DNA of 64,000 nt from Microbacterium hydrocarbonoxydans (GCF_011752045.1 NZ_JAAKXW010000001.1:1240001-1304000), one strand, 5' to 3'. Shown: positions 48,944 to 57,972, counted from the stretch's first letter. A program made the numbers and translations. Notes: generated from the letters alone by a model not told the origin.

Positions 48944-49375
48944 ATGCCCGCCATCCGCAACATCAGCGTCGGCCTGCCCGTCAAGGAGGGTCACGTCCTC
49001 GTGCTCTCAGGCCGGGATGCTCACAAGGGACTCGACTTCCACCGCGCGATCGGCGGCGGGATCGAGTTCGGCGAGCGCGCGGCAGATGCCCTACGCCGGG
49101 AGTTCCTGGAAGAACTCGGGGTCATCGTCGACGACTGCGCGCTGCTCGGCGTGCTCGAGAACATCTTCACGTACGAGGGCGAGCTCGGGCACGAGATCGC
49201 GCACGTCTACGCGGTGACGTCGGCGGAGATCGACGCAATACCGCTGGATGCCGAGTTGTACGTGCTCGATGAGGGAAGCCCGGTGCGCTGGGTGTCCGTT
49301 GACATCATCCGCTCCGGATCGCGCCCGCTCTTCCCCGAGGGCGCTGCGGAGGCGCTGCTCACCCTCATCAACTAA
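48944..49375 (+). CDS. NUDIX hydrolase
   Basis: A 143-residue protein with a perfect NUDIX box: GGIEFGERAADALR then REFLEELGV, giving G-x5-E-x7-REU-x-EE-x-GU. It should hydrolyse a nucleoside diphosphate linked to another group; the substrate is unknown. It follows the ThDP gene after 18 bp on the same strand and may be co-transcribed with it. Confidence 0.9.
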   Translation: MPAIRNISVGLPVKEGHVLVLSGRDAHKGLDFHRAIGGGIEFGERAADALRREFLEELGVIVDDCALLGVLENIFTYEGELGHEIAHVYAVTSAEIDAIPLDAELYVLDEGSPVRWVSVDIIRSGSRPLFPEGAAEALLTLIN

Positions 49376-49495
49376 GCCCACCCGAACTCGCTGGGCACGG
49401 CCTGGCCAGTGAGATCAGGCAAACCACCCGAGATCCGGCCGCCGATGCGTTCATCGATCGGTTCTCGGGCGGTCGCCTGCATCTCCGGATATCGC

Positions 49496-49876
49496 TCAGT
49501 TCTGCGCGCCGTAGTCCGGCAGCTGCTGCAGCGTCCAGGTGTTGCCGTCCGGGTCGTCGAACCAGACGAAACGGCCCCAGCCGAGGTCCTCGACGCCCTT
49601 GGCCGTCACGCCGACCGCCTCGAGCTGCGCCTTCGCCTCGTCGGCATCCGGCACGACCACCTGGATGGTCTTCTGCTGCCCGGGCTCCAGGTCGATGCCG
49701 AGTCCGGTGCCGAACGCGATCGAGCAGGCCGAACCCGGCGGCGTCATCTGGACGAAGCGGAGCTCGTCGTTCACCCGCTGGTCGTGGTCGGGGTTGAAGC
49801 CGATCCGCGTGTAGAACTCCTTCGAGCGGTCGACATCCGTCACCGGCACGAAGATGAGCTCGATCTTCCAGGTCAT
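49496..49876 (-). CDS. VOC family protein (glyoxalase/bleomycin-resistance-like)
   Basis: A 126-residue single-module VOC protein (MTWKIELIFVPVTDVDRSKEFYTRIGF, FVWFDDPDGNTWTLQQLP). Only part of a metal triad is apparent, so a dioxygenase role is unlikely; an isomerase, lyase or binding role is possible. It lies 100 bp downstream of the phenol-hydroxylase-type gene on the same strand and could belong to its operon. The ATG at 49876 has GAGGG about nine bases upstream. Confidence 0.85.
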   Translation of the reverse strand: MTWKIELIFVPVTDVDRSKEFYTRIGFNPDHDQRVNDELRFVQMTPPGSACSIAFGTGLGIDLEPGQQKTIQVVVPDADEAKAQLEAVGVTAKGVEDLGWGRFVWFDDPDGNTWTLQQLPDYGAQN

Positions 49877-49976
49877 TGCACACACCCTCCTGGCGGACTC
49901 CGTCGCCCGTCCGGGATCCACCGTATGCGGGGCCGCCGACATCGCACCAGGGGTTCCGCTACAGGGACGGGTGCGC

Positions 49977-51845
49977 TCAGGATGCCGGCAGGAACGCCCC
50001 CTCGAGGAAACCCTCGAGCTCGTCGACGGCATCCAGCGGGAGGATCGCGGCGACGTACTGGTCGGGGCGCACCACGATCACGACCCCCTCGCGCGAGAGC
50101 TCACGCGCCTCGAAGATGTCGGTCTCGGTCCACTTCGACGGGCCCGCCGCGTAGACCTTCTCCCAGTCGGTGAGGCCGAGCGGGCCGGTCTGGGGCTGGA
50201 ACAGCTCCGGGGTCGTCGTGACCTCGATCTCCTCGTAGGGCTGCTGGTAGACGGCCTTCACGTCGAAGACGGCATCCACGTCGCCGGCCGACGGCGTGAA
50301 GCGGGTGAAGACCGGGGCCGCGGCATCCGCCCATGCGTTCAGTCGCGTGCCGTCGCGGTCCCCGAAGGCGTAGACGCGCCAGCGCCCGTCGGCCCTCGCG
50401 TGGTGGCCGAGGTGGATGACGTTCCCGTCGCCCACGCGCACCACCTCGGCGGACTTGAAGCGCTTGCCGAGCGGGAACCCGCCGGCGAGCGCCTGGTGCG
50501 CGTCGCTGCCGACGATCATCGAAGCCGTGTACTGCGTCATGAACCCAGACGGGAACTCCGCGGTGCCCAGGTAGAAGGTGGCGAGCTCCGTGGGGTCGCT
50601 GATCTCCTCGGGCTTGCGCGCCATCAGCGACGACCACTCGCGGTCGAAGTCGATGAGCTGCTGGGCGACGGGGTGCCGCTCGGCGCCGTAGGTCTCGAGG
50701 AGCGTCTCAGGGCTGCGTCCCGTGAGCACCGAGCCGAGCTTCCAGCCGAGGTTGAAGCCGTCCTGCATGGACACGTTCATGCCCTGGCCGGCCTTGGCGC
50801 TGTGCGTGTGGCAGGCGTCGCCGGTGAGGAACACCCGCGGATGCCGGTCCGATTCGAAGGCGTCGTCGAAGCCGTCGGTGACCCGGTGCCCTACCTCGTA
50901 CACGCTGTGCCAGGCGACCTGCTTGACGTCGATGGAGTACGGATGCAGGATCGCGTTCGCCCTGCGGATGATCTCCTCGACCGGCGTCTGCCGCACGCGA
51001 TGGTCGTCGTCCGCGGCGACCTCGCCCAGGTCGATGTACATGCGGCTGAGGTAGCCGCCCTCGCGCGGGATGTGCAGGATGTTGCCGGCTTCCGAGTTGA
51101 TCGCGCACTTCGTGCGCCAGTCGGGGAAGTCGGTGTTCACGAGGACGTCCATCACGCCCCACGCGTGCGCGGCCATCTCGCCGACGTGCGTCCGGCCGAT
51201 CGCGCCGCGAACGCCGCTGCGCGCGCCGTCGCAGCCGGCGACGTACTTCGCACGCACGGTGCGCTCCTCGCCCGCACGCTCCCCCGCGACGTATCGGATG
51301 CGCACCTCGACCGGATGCTCGCCCTCGTCGTGCACGGTGAGCCCGAGGAACTCCACGCCGTAGTCGGGCACGATGCGCCCGGGACCGTGCGCAGCCGCCT
51401 CGGCGAAGTAGTCCAGCACGCGCGCCTGGTTCACGATGAGGTGCGGGAACTCGCAGATGTCGTAGGCGTAGTCGGCGGTGCGCGCCGTGCGGATGATCTC
51501 GTCGGGCTTCTCGGGGTTCGGGCCCCAGAAGTTCATCCAACCGATGTTGTACGCCTCGGCGATGATGCGCTCGGCGAACCCGAACGCCTGGAAGGTCTCG
51601 ACGCTGCGCGGCTGGATGCCGTCGGCCTGGCCGAGCACGAGGCGCCCCTCGCGCTTCTCGATGATCCGCGTCGACACGTCGGGGTACTGCGACATCTGCG
51701 CGGCGAGCAGCATGCCCGCGGGCCCGGAGCCGACGATGAGCACGTCGATCTCGTCCGGGAGGTCGGCGGGACGGTCGGCGCCGAGGCCCTCGGCGTCCTT
51801 CACGCGCGGGTCGCCGGACACGTAGCCGTGGTGGTGGAACTGCAT
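49977..51845 (-). CDS. FAD-dependent monooxygenase, phenol 2-monooxygenase / 3-hydroxybenzoate 4-monooxygenase type
   Basis: A 622-residue hydroxylase. It has LIVGSGPAGMLLAAQM for FAD, GCDGARSGVR (DG motif), FLTGDACHTHSAKAGQGMNVSMQDGFNLGWKL (GD motif) and a C-terminal thioredoxin-like domain of about 180 residues. Length and layout match the 3-hydroxybenzoate 4-hydroxylase group. Standing at the edge of the homoprotocatechuate genes, it may convert a hydroxyphenylacetate or hydroxybenzoate to the catechol. The ATG at 51845 follows GGAAGGAA. It is divergent from an IclR gene with two palindromes between them. Confidence 0.88.
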   Translation of the reverse strand: MQFHHHGYVSGDPRVKDAEGLGADRPADLPDEIDVLIVGSGPAGMLLAAQMSQYPDVSTRIIEKREGRLVLGQADGIQPRSVETFQAFGFAERIIAEAYNIGWMNFWGPNPEKPDEIIRTARTADYAYDICEFPHLIVNQARVLDYFAEAAAHGPGRIVPDYGVEFLGLTVHDEGEHPVEVRIRYVAGERAGEERTVRAKYVAGCDGARSGVRGAIGRTHVGEMAAHAWGVMDVLVNTDFPDWRTKCAINSEAGNILHIPREGGYLSRMYIDLGEVAADDDHRVRQTPVEEIIRRANAILHPYSIDVKQVAWHSVYEVGHRVTDGFDDAFESDRHPRVFLTGDACHTHSAKAGQGMNVSMQDGFNLGWKLGSVLTGRSPETLLETYGAERHPVAQQLIDFDREWSSLMARKPEEISDPTELATFYLGTAEFPSGFMTQYTASMIVGSDAHQALAGGFPLGKRFKSAEVVRVGDGNVIHLGHHARADGRWRVYAFGDRDGTRLNAWADAAAPVFTRFTPSAGDVDAVFDVKAVYQQPYEEIEVTTTPELFQPQTGPLGLTDWEKVYAAGPSKWTETDIFEARELSREGVVIVVRPDQYVAAILPLDAVDELEGFLEGAFLPAS

Positions 51846-51898
51846 CGTCGTCGATTTCCTTCCGGACTGCTCTGTCAGGTCTTGCGGGGTGAGATTGA

Positions 51899-51917
51899 GT
51901 GTTCTATATTCGAACAC
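51899..51917. promoter_or_regulatory. IclR operator candidate 1
   Basis: GTGTTC - seven bases - GAACAC, perfect six-base arms, in the monooxygenase / iclR divergent region. It overlaps a minus-strand -10-like TATAGA. Confidence 0.65.
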
Positions 51918-51920
51918 GAC

Positions 51921-51935
51921 GTTCTACTATTGAAC
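51921..51935. promoter_or_regulatory. IclR operator candidate 2
   Basis: GTTC - seven bases - GAAC, same spacing as candidate 1 and centred 20 bp from it, two helical turns. It overlaps a plus-strand -10-like TACTAT. Confidence 0.6.
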
Positions 51936-51978
51936 ACAGCTTAGAGAGCACCGCCGCCGAGCGCAAGGGAGAGCAGCC

Positions 51979-52683
51979 ATGCCCGACGTCACGAGCCCCG
52001 CTTCGCAGACCCTCAGCCGCGGCATCCGGATCCTCGAGGTGCTGGCCGACGCCCGCGGGCCGCTGACGATCGACGAGATCGCGACCCGGCTCGGCGTGCA
52101 TCGCTCGATCGCCTACCGCCTGCTGCGCACTCTCGAGGACCACCGGCTCGTCGCGCGGGACGCCGCGGGTGCGGTGACCCTGGGCGCGCGCATGGCCGCC
52201 CTCGCGGCCGGCGTCGCGCACGACCTCCAGGCCGAGGCCCTCCCGGAGCTCACGGCGATCGCCAACGAGCTGGGCATGACGTGCTTCCTCGCCGTGCTCG
52301 ACGGCGACGACTGCATCACGCTCGCCAGCATCGAGCCCCGGCATGCGGTCGCGAGCGTGGCGCAGCGCCCGGGCGCGCGGCATCCGGTGACCGTGGGCGC
52401 CCCCGGCAAGGCGATCCTCACGCAGGTCCCCTTCGCGCAGTGGCCGGCCGACGCCCCGGCCGCGCTGCGCGCCGACGTCGAGGCCGCGACCGCTCGAGGC
52501 TGGGCGACCAGTCACGACGAGGTCATCCCGACCGTGCAGTCGGTCGCGGTGCCGCTCCCCCTGCGCGGACAGCGCCCCGCGGCGATCGCTGTCGTGCACG
52601 TGGCCACCGATCTCGACGACGCCGACATCGCGGAGCGCCTGCAGCGCTCGGCCGCACTCATCCGGGAGTCGCTGGAGGGCTGA
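51979..52683 (+). CDS. IclR family transcriptional regulator
   Basis: A 234-residue regulator. It has an N-terminal winged helix (LTIDEIATRLGVHRSIAYRLLRTLEDHRLV) and an effector domain with HPVTVGAPGKAIL and SHDEVIPTVQSVAVPL, typical of IclR proteins that sense aromatic acids. It is divergent from the phenol-hydroxylase-type gene and two GTTC-N7-GAAC dyads lie between, so it probably controls both. It converges with the MHS transporter gene across a strong hairpin. Confidence 0.9.
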   Translation: MPDVTSPASQTLSRGIRILEVLADARGPLTIDEIATRLGVHRSIAYRLLRTLEDHRLVARDAAGAVTLGARMAALAAGVAHDLQAEALPELTAIANELGMTCFLAVLDGDDCITLASIEPRHAVASVAQRPGARHPVTVGAPGKAILTQVPFAQWPADAPAALRADVEAATARGWATSHDEVIPTVQSVAVPLPLRGQRPAAIAVVHVATDLDDADIAERLQRSAALIRESLEG

Positions 52684-52708
52684 GCGGGCGCCGCCGCGGC
52701 CGCATCGC

Positions 52709-52760
52709 GGGGATGGATTCCGCTGTGCCGCTCCGCGCGGGAGCCGCGAGATCCACCCCC
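52709..52760. terminator. Bidirectional terminator hairpin between iclR and MHS gene
   Basis: GGGGATGGAT pairs with ATCCACCCCC (one mismatch), with a GC-rich inner stem-loop. It lies between two convergent genes and can serve both. Confidence 0.6.
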
Positions 52761-52781
52761 GTCGATCGGCGGGATCAGGGG

Positions 52782-54161
52782 TCAGGCCTTCGCGAGTCCC
52801 CGGATCGGGCTCACCGACTGCTCCTCCTCGTGGTCGGGACCGAGCGGGATGCCGGAGCGGTCGCGCAGCAGCAGCGTGGCGATGAGGCCCAGCAGCGTCA
52901 TCCCGGCGAGGTACCAGGTCACCGCCTGCGTCGAGCCGGTCGCCTGCACGATCGCCGTCGCGATGGTCGGGGCGAACGCGCCACCGGCGATCGCGCCGAT
53001 CGCGTACGAGATCGAGACGCCGGAGAAGCGGATGCTGGCCGGGAAGAGCTCGGTGTAGAGAGCCGCCTGCGGCCCGTAGGTGAAGCCGAGGCCGATCGTG
53101 AGGATCGCGAGACCCGCGAACAGCAGGCCGATCTGCCCCGTGTTCACGAGCGGGAACAGCGTGAACACGCCCACGAGCTGCAGCACCCAGCCGACGATGT
53201 ACGTGGTGCGGCGCCCGATGCGGTCGGAGATCCAGCCGGCGAGGAGGGTCGTGAGCAGCCAGGTCACGGCGGAGCCGGCGACGGCCCACAGCACCGGTCC
53301 GCGATCGAGGCGCAGCGGACCCTCCGGGTTCGTCGCGTAGCCCTGGATGTACCCGCCGGTCGTCATGTAGCCGACGGCGTTGTTGCCCGCGAACACGAGC
53401 GCGGCGACGATCACGAGCAGGGCGTGCTTGGCGAACAGCTGCACGATCGGCATCTTCGCCTTCTCCTTGCGCTCGGCGAGTTCGGTGAAGACCGGGCTCT
53501 CCTCGACCTTGCGCCGCACGTAATAGCCGACGAGGATCAGCACCACGCTGAGCAGGAACGGGATGCGCCATCCCCAGGCGAGGAACTGGTCTCCGGGGGC
53601 GATCGCCGTCATCAGCGCCATCACGCCGGAGGCGAGCAGGAGCCCGAGCGGCACGCCGATCTGCGGAGAGGCGCCGAAGATGCCGCGCCTGGTGCGCGGG
53701 GCGTGCTCGACGGCCATCAGCACGGCACCGCCCCACTCGCCGCCGGCGGAGATGCCCTGGACGATCCGCAGCAGCACGAGGAGGATCGGCGCGGTGAGAC
53801 CGATCGCCTGATAGGTCGGAAGCACGCCGATGAGGGCGGTCGCGGCGCCCATCAGGATCAGCGTCCACATGAGCACGGTCTTGCGACCGAGCTTGTCGCC
53901 GAAGTGCCCGGCGAGGAAGGCTCCGAGCGGACGGAACAGGAAGCTCACGCCGACCGTGGCGAAGGCGATCAGGGCACTGTTCGCGCCGAGCGGCTCGAAG
54001 AAGAGCTGCCCGAAGACCAGGCCGACGGCCGTGGCGTAGATGAAGAAGTCGTACCACTCGACGGTCGTCCCGACCACGGTGGCGAAGACGACGCGGCGGC
54101 GATCGGCCGGTGATGCGATGGTGCCGGTGGGCGTGAACCCATCGTGTGACTGCCCGCTCAT
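52782..54161 (-). CDS. MFS transporter, metabolite:H+ symporter (MHS) family
   Basis: A 459-residue twelve-helix transporter closely similar in layout to the one at 10910-12229: GTTVEWYDFFIYATAVG, GHFGDKLGRKTVL and ISAGGEWGGAVLM. It is divergent from the FAH-RraA/hpa operon, so uptake of hydroxyphenylacetate or a related acid is likely, in parallel with the paa transporter. The C-terminal tail is about 25 residues, acidic and cytoplasmic. Confidence 0.88.
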   Translation of the reverse strand: MSGQSHDGFTPTGTIASPADRRRVVFATVVGTTVEWYDFFIYATAVGLVFGQLFFEPLGANSALIAFATVGVSFLFRPLGAFLAGHFGDKLGRKTVLMWTLILMGAATALIGVLPTYQAIGLTAPILLVLLRIVQGISAGGEWGGAVLMAVEHAPRTRRGIFGASPQIGVPLGLLLASGVMALMTAIAPGDQFLAWGWRIPFLLSVVLILVGYYVRRKVEESPVFTELAERKEKAKMPIVQLFAKHALLVIVAALVFAGNNAVGYMTTGGYIQGYATNPEGPLRLDRGPVLWAVAGSAVTWLLTTLLAGWISDRIGRRTTYIVGWVLQLVGVFTLFPLVNTGQIGLLFAGLAILTIGLGFTYGPQAALYTELFPASIRFSGVSISYAIGAIAGGAFAPTIATAIVQATGSTQAVTWYLAGMTLLGLIATLLLRDRSGIPLGPDHEEEQSVSPIRGLAKA

Positions 54162-54223
54162 GGGGTGTCTCCTTTGCTGGTGACGGCGTTGTCACGGCCC
54201 GCATCCGATGGTTCCCGGAATGC

Positions 54224-54253
54224 TTGCCGAGGGTGGGACCGATGATATATGAT
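54224..54253 (+). promoter_or_regulatory. Promoter of the homoprotocatechuate operon
   Basis: TTGCCG - 18 bases - TATGAT, in an AT-rich patch (GATATATGATTT). It gives a start near 54260 and a leader of about 45 bases before the GTG at 54304. Confidence 0.5.
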
Positions 54254-54303
54254 TTCGGATACGACGTACAGGGCGTCGACGACGAGCGCGAGGAGGCGCA
54301 TCC

Positions 54304-55782
54304 GTGACGGCATCCATCAACCGCCCCGGCAAGATCATCGCGATCCATCTGAGCTACGCCTCACGCGCCGACCAGCGCGGGCGGCGCCCGGCATTCCCCT
54401 CCTACTTCTTCAAGCCCTCGAGCTCCGTCGGCGCCACCGGAGGCACGGTCGAGCGCCCTGCCGGCACCGAGCTGCTCGCCTTCGAGGGCGAGATCGCCCT
54501 CGTGATCGGCACCCCCGCACGCCGGGTGTCCCTCGAGGACGCCTGGTCGCACGTCGGCTGGGTGACGGCCTCGAACGACCTCGGCCTCTACGACCTGCGC
54601 GCGAACGACAAGGGCTCGAACGTCCGCTCCAAGGGCGGAGACGGCTACACCCCGCTCGGCCCCGAGCTCATCGACGCCCGCATCGTCGACCCGGCCGCCC
54701 TGCGCGTGCGGGCCTGGGTGAACGGCGAGCTCCGCCAGGACGACACGACGGCCGGCCTCATCTTCCCGCTGGCGCAGCTGGTCGCCGATCTCTCGCAGCA
54801 CTTCACGCTCGAGCCCGGCGACGTCATCCTCACCGGCACCCCCGCGGGATCCTCGGTGATCGTGCCCGGCGACGTCGTCGAGATCGAGGTGGATGCTCCG
54901 GATGCTCCCGGCGCGCCGACCTCGGGCCGCCTGGTCACCACGGTCACCCAGGGCGAGGTCCCATTCGACGGCGAGATCGGCTCGCTCCCCGCCGTCGACG
55001 ACCTGCAGCGCACCGAGGCCTGGGGATCGCGCGAGGCGGCCGGGCTGCCGCCGGTCGACGCTTCGACGGGCTCAGCGACCCAGCCCGCAGGCCTCTCCCC
55101 CGAGCTGCGCGCGAAGCTGCTCGAGGCGCCGACCGCCGGTCTCTCCGCCCAGCTGCGCAAGCGCGGTCACCACTCCTGCTTCATCGACGGCGTCTCCGCG
55201 AACATCGCAGGGGCGAAGATCGTCGGCACGGCGAAGACGCTGCGCTTCGTGCCCTTCCGCGAGGACCTCTTCAAGAGCCACGGCGGCGGCTACAACGCCC
55301 AGAAGCGCGCGTTCGACGCGGTGGAGGAGGGCGAGATCATCGTCATCGAGGCGCGCGGCGACGACAGCACCGGGACCCTCGGCGACATCCTCGCACTCCG
55401 TGCCAGGGCCCGCGGCGCGGCCGGCGTCGTCACCGACGGCGGGGTACGAGACTACGACGCCGTCGCCGAGATCGGCCTTCCCGTCTTCTCGCAGGGCGCC
55501 CACCCGTCCGTCCTCGGCCGCAAGCACGTCCCGTGGGACGTCGATGTCACGATCTCCTGCGGCGGCGCGACCGTGCAGCCGGGGGACATCATCGTGGGCG
55601 ACGGCGACGGCGTGATCGTCATCCCGCCGGCACTGGTCGAGGAGGTCGTCGACGACGCCCTCGCCCAGGAGATCGAGGATGCCTGGATCGCGGAGCAGGT
55701 CGCGGCCGGCCACCCTGTCGACGGGCTGTTCCCGATGAACGCGGAGTGGCGTGCGAAGTACGACGCGGAGACACGCCGGTGA
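54304..55782 (+). CDS. Fumarylacetoacetate hydrolase domain - RraA-like domain fusion
   Basis: A 492-residue fusion. Residues about 1-225 form an FAH-type catalytic domain (EGEIALVIG, LIFPLAQLVADLS, GDVILTGTPAGSS), as in HpaG isomerase/decarboxylase units. Residues about 270-490 form an RraA-like domain (GAAGVVTDGGVRDYDAVAEIGLPVFSQG) of the hydroxymethyl-oxoglutarate aldolase / oxaloacetate decarboxylase family. The linker contains a 21-bp dispersed-repeat sequence. GTG start at 54304. It leads the hpa operon and probably handles isomerisation and decarboxylation after CHMS oxidation. The usual hpaF isomerase gene is absent. Confidence 0.85.
   Translation: MTASINRPGKIIAIHLSYASRADQRGRRPAFPSYFFKPSSSVGATGGTVERPAGTELLAFEGEIALVIGTPARRVSLEDAWSHVGWVTASNDLGLYDLRANDKGSNVRSKGGDGYTPLGPELIDARIVDPAALRVRAWVNGELRQDDTTAGLIFPLAQLVADLSQHFTLEPGDVILTGTPAGSSVIVPGDVVEIEVDAPDAPGAPTSGRLVTTVTQGEVPFDGEIGSLPAVDDLQRTEAWGSREAAGLPPVDASTGSATQPAGLSPELRAKLLEAPTAGLSAQLRKRGHHSCFIDGVSANIAGAKIVGTAKTLRFVPFREDLFKSHGGGYNAQKRAFDAVEEGEIIVIEARGDDSTGTLGDILALRARARGAAGVVTDGGVRDYDAVAEIGLPVFSQGAHPSVLGRKHVPWDVDVTISCGGATVQPGDIIVGDGDGVIVIPPALVEEVVDDALAQEIEDAWIAEQVAAGHPVDGLFPMNAEWRAKYDAETRR
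55060..55080. repeat. Dispersed repeat fragment in the FAH-RraA linker
   Basis: The sequence CTTCGACGGGCTCAGCGACC resembles a common intergenic repeat of Microbacteriaceae. Here it is translated in frame in the linker between the two fused domains. Confidence 0.5.
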
Positions 55783-56462
55783 CCACGCTCGCGAGCGCCA
55801 GCAAGTCGGAGCAGGCCTATCAGTGGATCCGCTCCCGGATCTCCGGCCAGGCCTTCGGCCCGGGCTACCGGCTCGTGCTCGGGTCCATCGCCGAAGAGCT
55901 CGACATGAGCGTGGTGCCGGTGCGCGAGGCGATCCGCCGCCTCGAAGCCGAGGGCCTGGTGACCTTCGAGCGGAACGTCGGAGCCCGCGTGACCCTCGTC
56001 GACGAGAGCGAGTACGCGCACACGATGCAGACGCTCGGCCTCGTCGAGGGCGCGGCGACCGCGCTCTCCGCTCCCCTGCTCGGCTCCGACGCCCTCGCCG
56101 AGGCGGCCGAGGTCAACGAGCGGATGGCGCGGCTGCTCGAGCACTTCGACGCGCATGCCTTCACCGAGCTGAACCGCCGGTTCCACTCCGTGCTGTTCGA
56201 GCCGTGCCCGAATCCGCACCTGCTCGACCTCGTGCACCGCGGCTGGGCGCGCCTCTCCGGCATCCGCGACTCGACGTTCGCGTACGTGCCGGGCCGCGCC
56301 CAGCACTCCGTCGACGAGCACACCCACATCCTCGAGCTGATCCGCGACGGCGCCGACGCCCTCGAGATCGAGCTCGCCGCCCGAAACCACCGCTGGCGCA
56401 CGAGGGACGCGTTCCTCGAAGCGCTGCACAGCCGTTCCCACAACACCCCAGGAGAGTTCTGA
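55779..56462 (+). CDS. GntR family transcriptional regulator (FCD subfamily)
   Basis: A 227-residue regulator. The winged helix (LVLGSIAEELDMSVVPVREAIRRLEAEGLV) is followed by an FCD domain (LNRRFHSVLFEPCPNPHLLDLV, DEHTHILELIRDGDA-like region) with His/Asp metal ligands. It is encoded inside the operon (GTGA overlap with the fusion gene, TGATG overlap with hpaE), so it is autoregulated with the pathway. It probably senses a ring-cleavage intermediate. It belongs to a different family from the MarR-type HpaR of enterobacteria. Confidence 0.88.
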   Translation: MTTLASASKSEQAYQWIRSRISGQAFGPGYRLVLGSIAEELDMSVVPVREAIRRLEAEGLVTFERNVGARVTLVDESEYAHTMQTLGLVEGAATALSAPLLGSDALAEAAEVNERMARLLEHFDAHAFTELNRRFHSVLFEPCPNPHLLDLVHRGWARLSGIRDSTFAYVPGRAQHSVDEHTHILELIRDGADALEIELAARNHRWRTRDAFLEALHSRSHNTPGEF

Positions 56463-57958
56463 TGGCCGATTCCCGCATCCCCGCCGATCTTCCCGACCGC
56501 ATCCAGCACTACATCGACGGGGCGTTCGTCGACTCGATCGACGGCGACACCTTCGACGTCCTCGATCCGGTGACGAACCAGACGTACACGACCGCGGCGG
56601 CAGGCAAGAAGGCCGACATCGAGCTCGCGGTGGCCGCGGCGAAGCGCGCCTTCGACGAGGGGCCCTGGCCGCGGATGCTCCCGCGCGAGCGCAGCCGCGT
56701 GCTGCACCGCATCGCCGACATCGTGGAGTCGCGCGACGCCCGCCTCGCCGAGCTGGAGTCCTACGACTCCGGGCTCCCGATCACGCAGGCTCTGGGCCAG
56801 GCCCGCCGCGCCGCCGAGAACTTCCGCTTCTTCGCGGACCTTATCGTCGCCCAGGCGGATGACGCGTTCAAGGTGCCCGGCAAGCAGATGAACTACGTGA
56901 ACCGCAAGCCGATCGGCGTCGCCGGCCTCATCACGCCGTGGAACACGCCGTTCATGCTCGAGTCCTGGAAGCTCGGCCCCGCCCTGGCGACGGGAAACAC
57001 CGTCGTGCTCAAGCCGGCCGAGTTCACCCCCTTGTCGGCCTCCCTCTGGGCGGGCATCTTCGAGGAGGCGGGACTGCCGCAGGGCGTCTTCAACCTCGTC
57101 AACGGCCTCGGCGAGGACGCCGGAGACGCGCTGGTGAAGCACCCCGACGTGCCGCTCATCTCGTTCACCGGAGAGAGCCGCACCGGCCAGATCATCTTCG
57201 GCAACGCCGCCCCGTTCCTGAAGGGCCTGTCGATGGAGCTCGGCGGCAAGTCCCCCGCCGTCGTGTTCGCGGATGCCGACCTCGAGGCCGCGGTCGACGC
57301 GACCATCTTCGGCGTCTTCTCCCTCAACGGCGAGCGCTGCACCGCCGGCTCGCGCATCCTCGTGCAGCGCGACATCTACGACGAGTTCGTCGAGCGCTAC
57401 GCCGCGCAGGCGAAGCGCGTCAAGGTCGGCTACCCGCACGACCCTGCCACCGAGGTCGGCGCGCTGGTGCACCCGGAGCACTACGAGAAGGTCATGAGCT
57501 ACGTCGAGATCGGCAAGGGCGAGGGCCGTCTCGTCGCCGGCGGCGGCCGCCCGGAGGGCTTCGACGAGGGCAACTTCGTCGCGCCGACCGTGTTCGCCGA
57601 CGTCTCCCCCGACGCCCGCATCTTCCAGGAGGAGATCTTCGGCCCGGTCGTCGCGATCACGCCCTTCGACACCGATGAGGAGGCGCTGGCGCTCGCGAAC
57701 AACACGAAGTACGGTCTCGCCGCGTACATCTGGACGAACGACCTCAAGCGGGCGCACAACTTCGCCGGCGCCGTCGAGGCGGGCATGGTGTGGCTGAACA
57801 GCAACAACGTGCGCGACCTCCGCACCCCGTTCGGCGGAGTGAAGGCCTCGGGTCTCGGCCACGAGGGCGGCTACCGCTCGATCGACTTCTACACCGACCA
57901 GCAGAGCGTGCACATCACGCTCGGCGGCGCCCACAACCCCACCTTCGGCAAGAACTGA
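56462..57958 (+). CDS. hpaE: 5-carboxymethyl-2-hydroxymuconic semialdehyde dehydrogenase
   Basis: A 498-residue aldehyde dehydrogenase. The motifs are LITPWNTPFMLESWK, SMELGGKSPAVVF (Glu), NGERCTAGSRILV (nucleophile Cys at about 298) and EEIFGPVVAITPF. The last 20 residues (VHITLGGAHNPTFGK) resemble HpaE. It oxidises the product of HpaD. It shares one base with the gntR stop and lies 14 bp before hpaD, which supports the assignment. Confidence 0.9.
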   Translation: MADSRIPADLPDRIQHYIDGAFVDSIDGDTFDVLDPVTNQTYTTAAAGKKADIELAVAAAKRAFDEGPWPRMLPRERSRVLHRIADIVESRDARLAELESYDSGLPITQALGQARRAAENFRFFADLIVAQADDAFKVPGKQMNYVNRKPIGVAGLITPWNTPFMLESWKLGPALATGNTVVLKPAEFTPLSASLWAGIFEEAGLPQGVFNLVNGLGEDAGDALVKHPDVPLISFTGESRTGQIIFGNAAPFLKGLSMELGGKSPAVVFADADLEAAVDATIFGVFSLNGERCTAGSRILVQRDIYDEFVERYAAQAKRVKVGYPHDPATEVGALVHPEHYEKVMSYVEIGKGEGRLVAGGGRPEGFDEGNFVAPTVFADVSPDARIFQEEIFGPVVAITPFDTDEEALALANNTKYGLAAYIWTNDLKRAHNFAGAVEAGMVWLNSNNVRDLRTPFGGVKASGLGHEGGYRSIDFYTDQQSVHITLGGAHNPTFGKN

Positions 57959-57972
57959 GCAAGGACGCTGAG

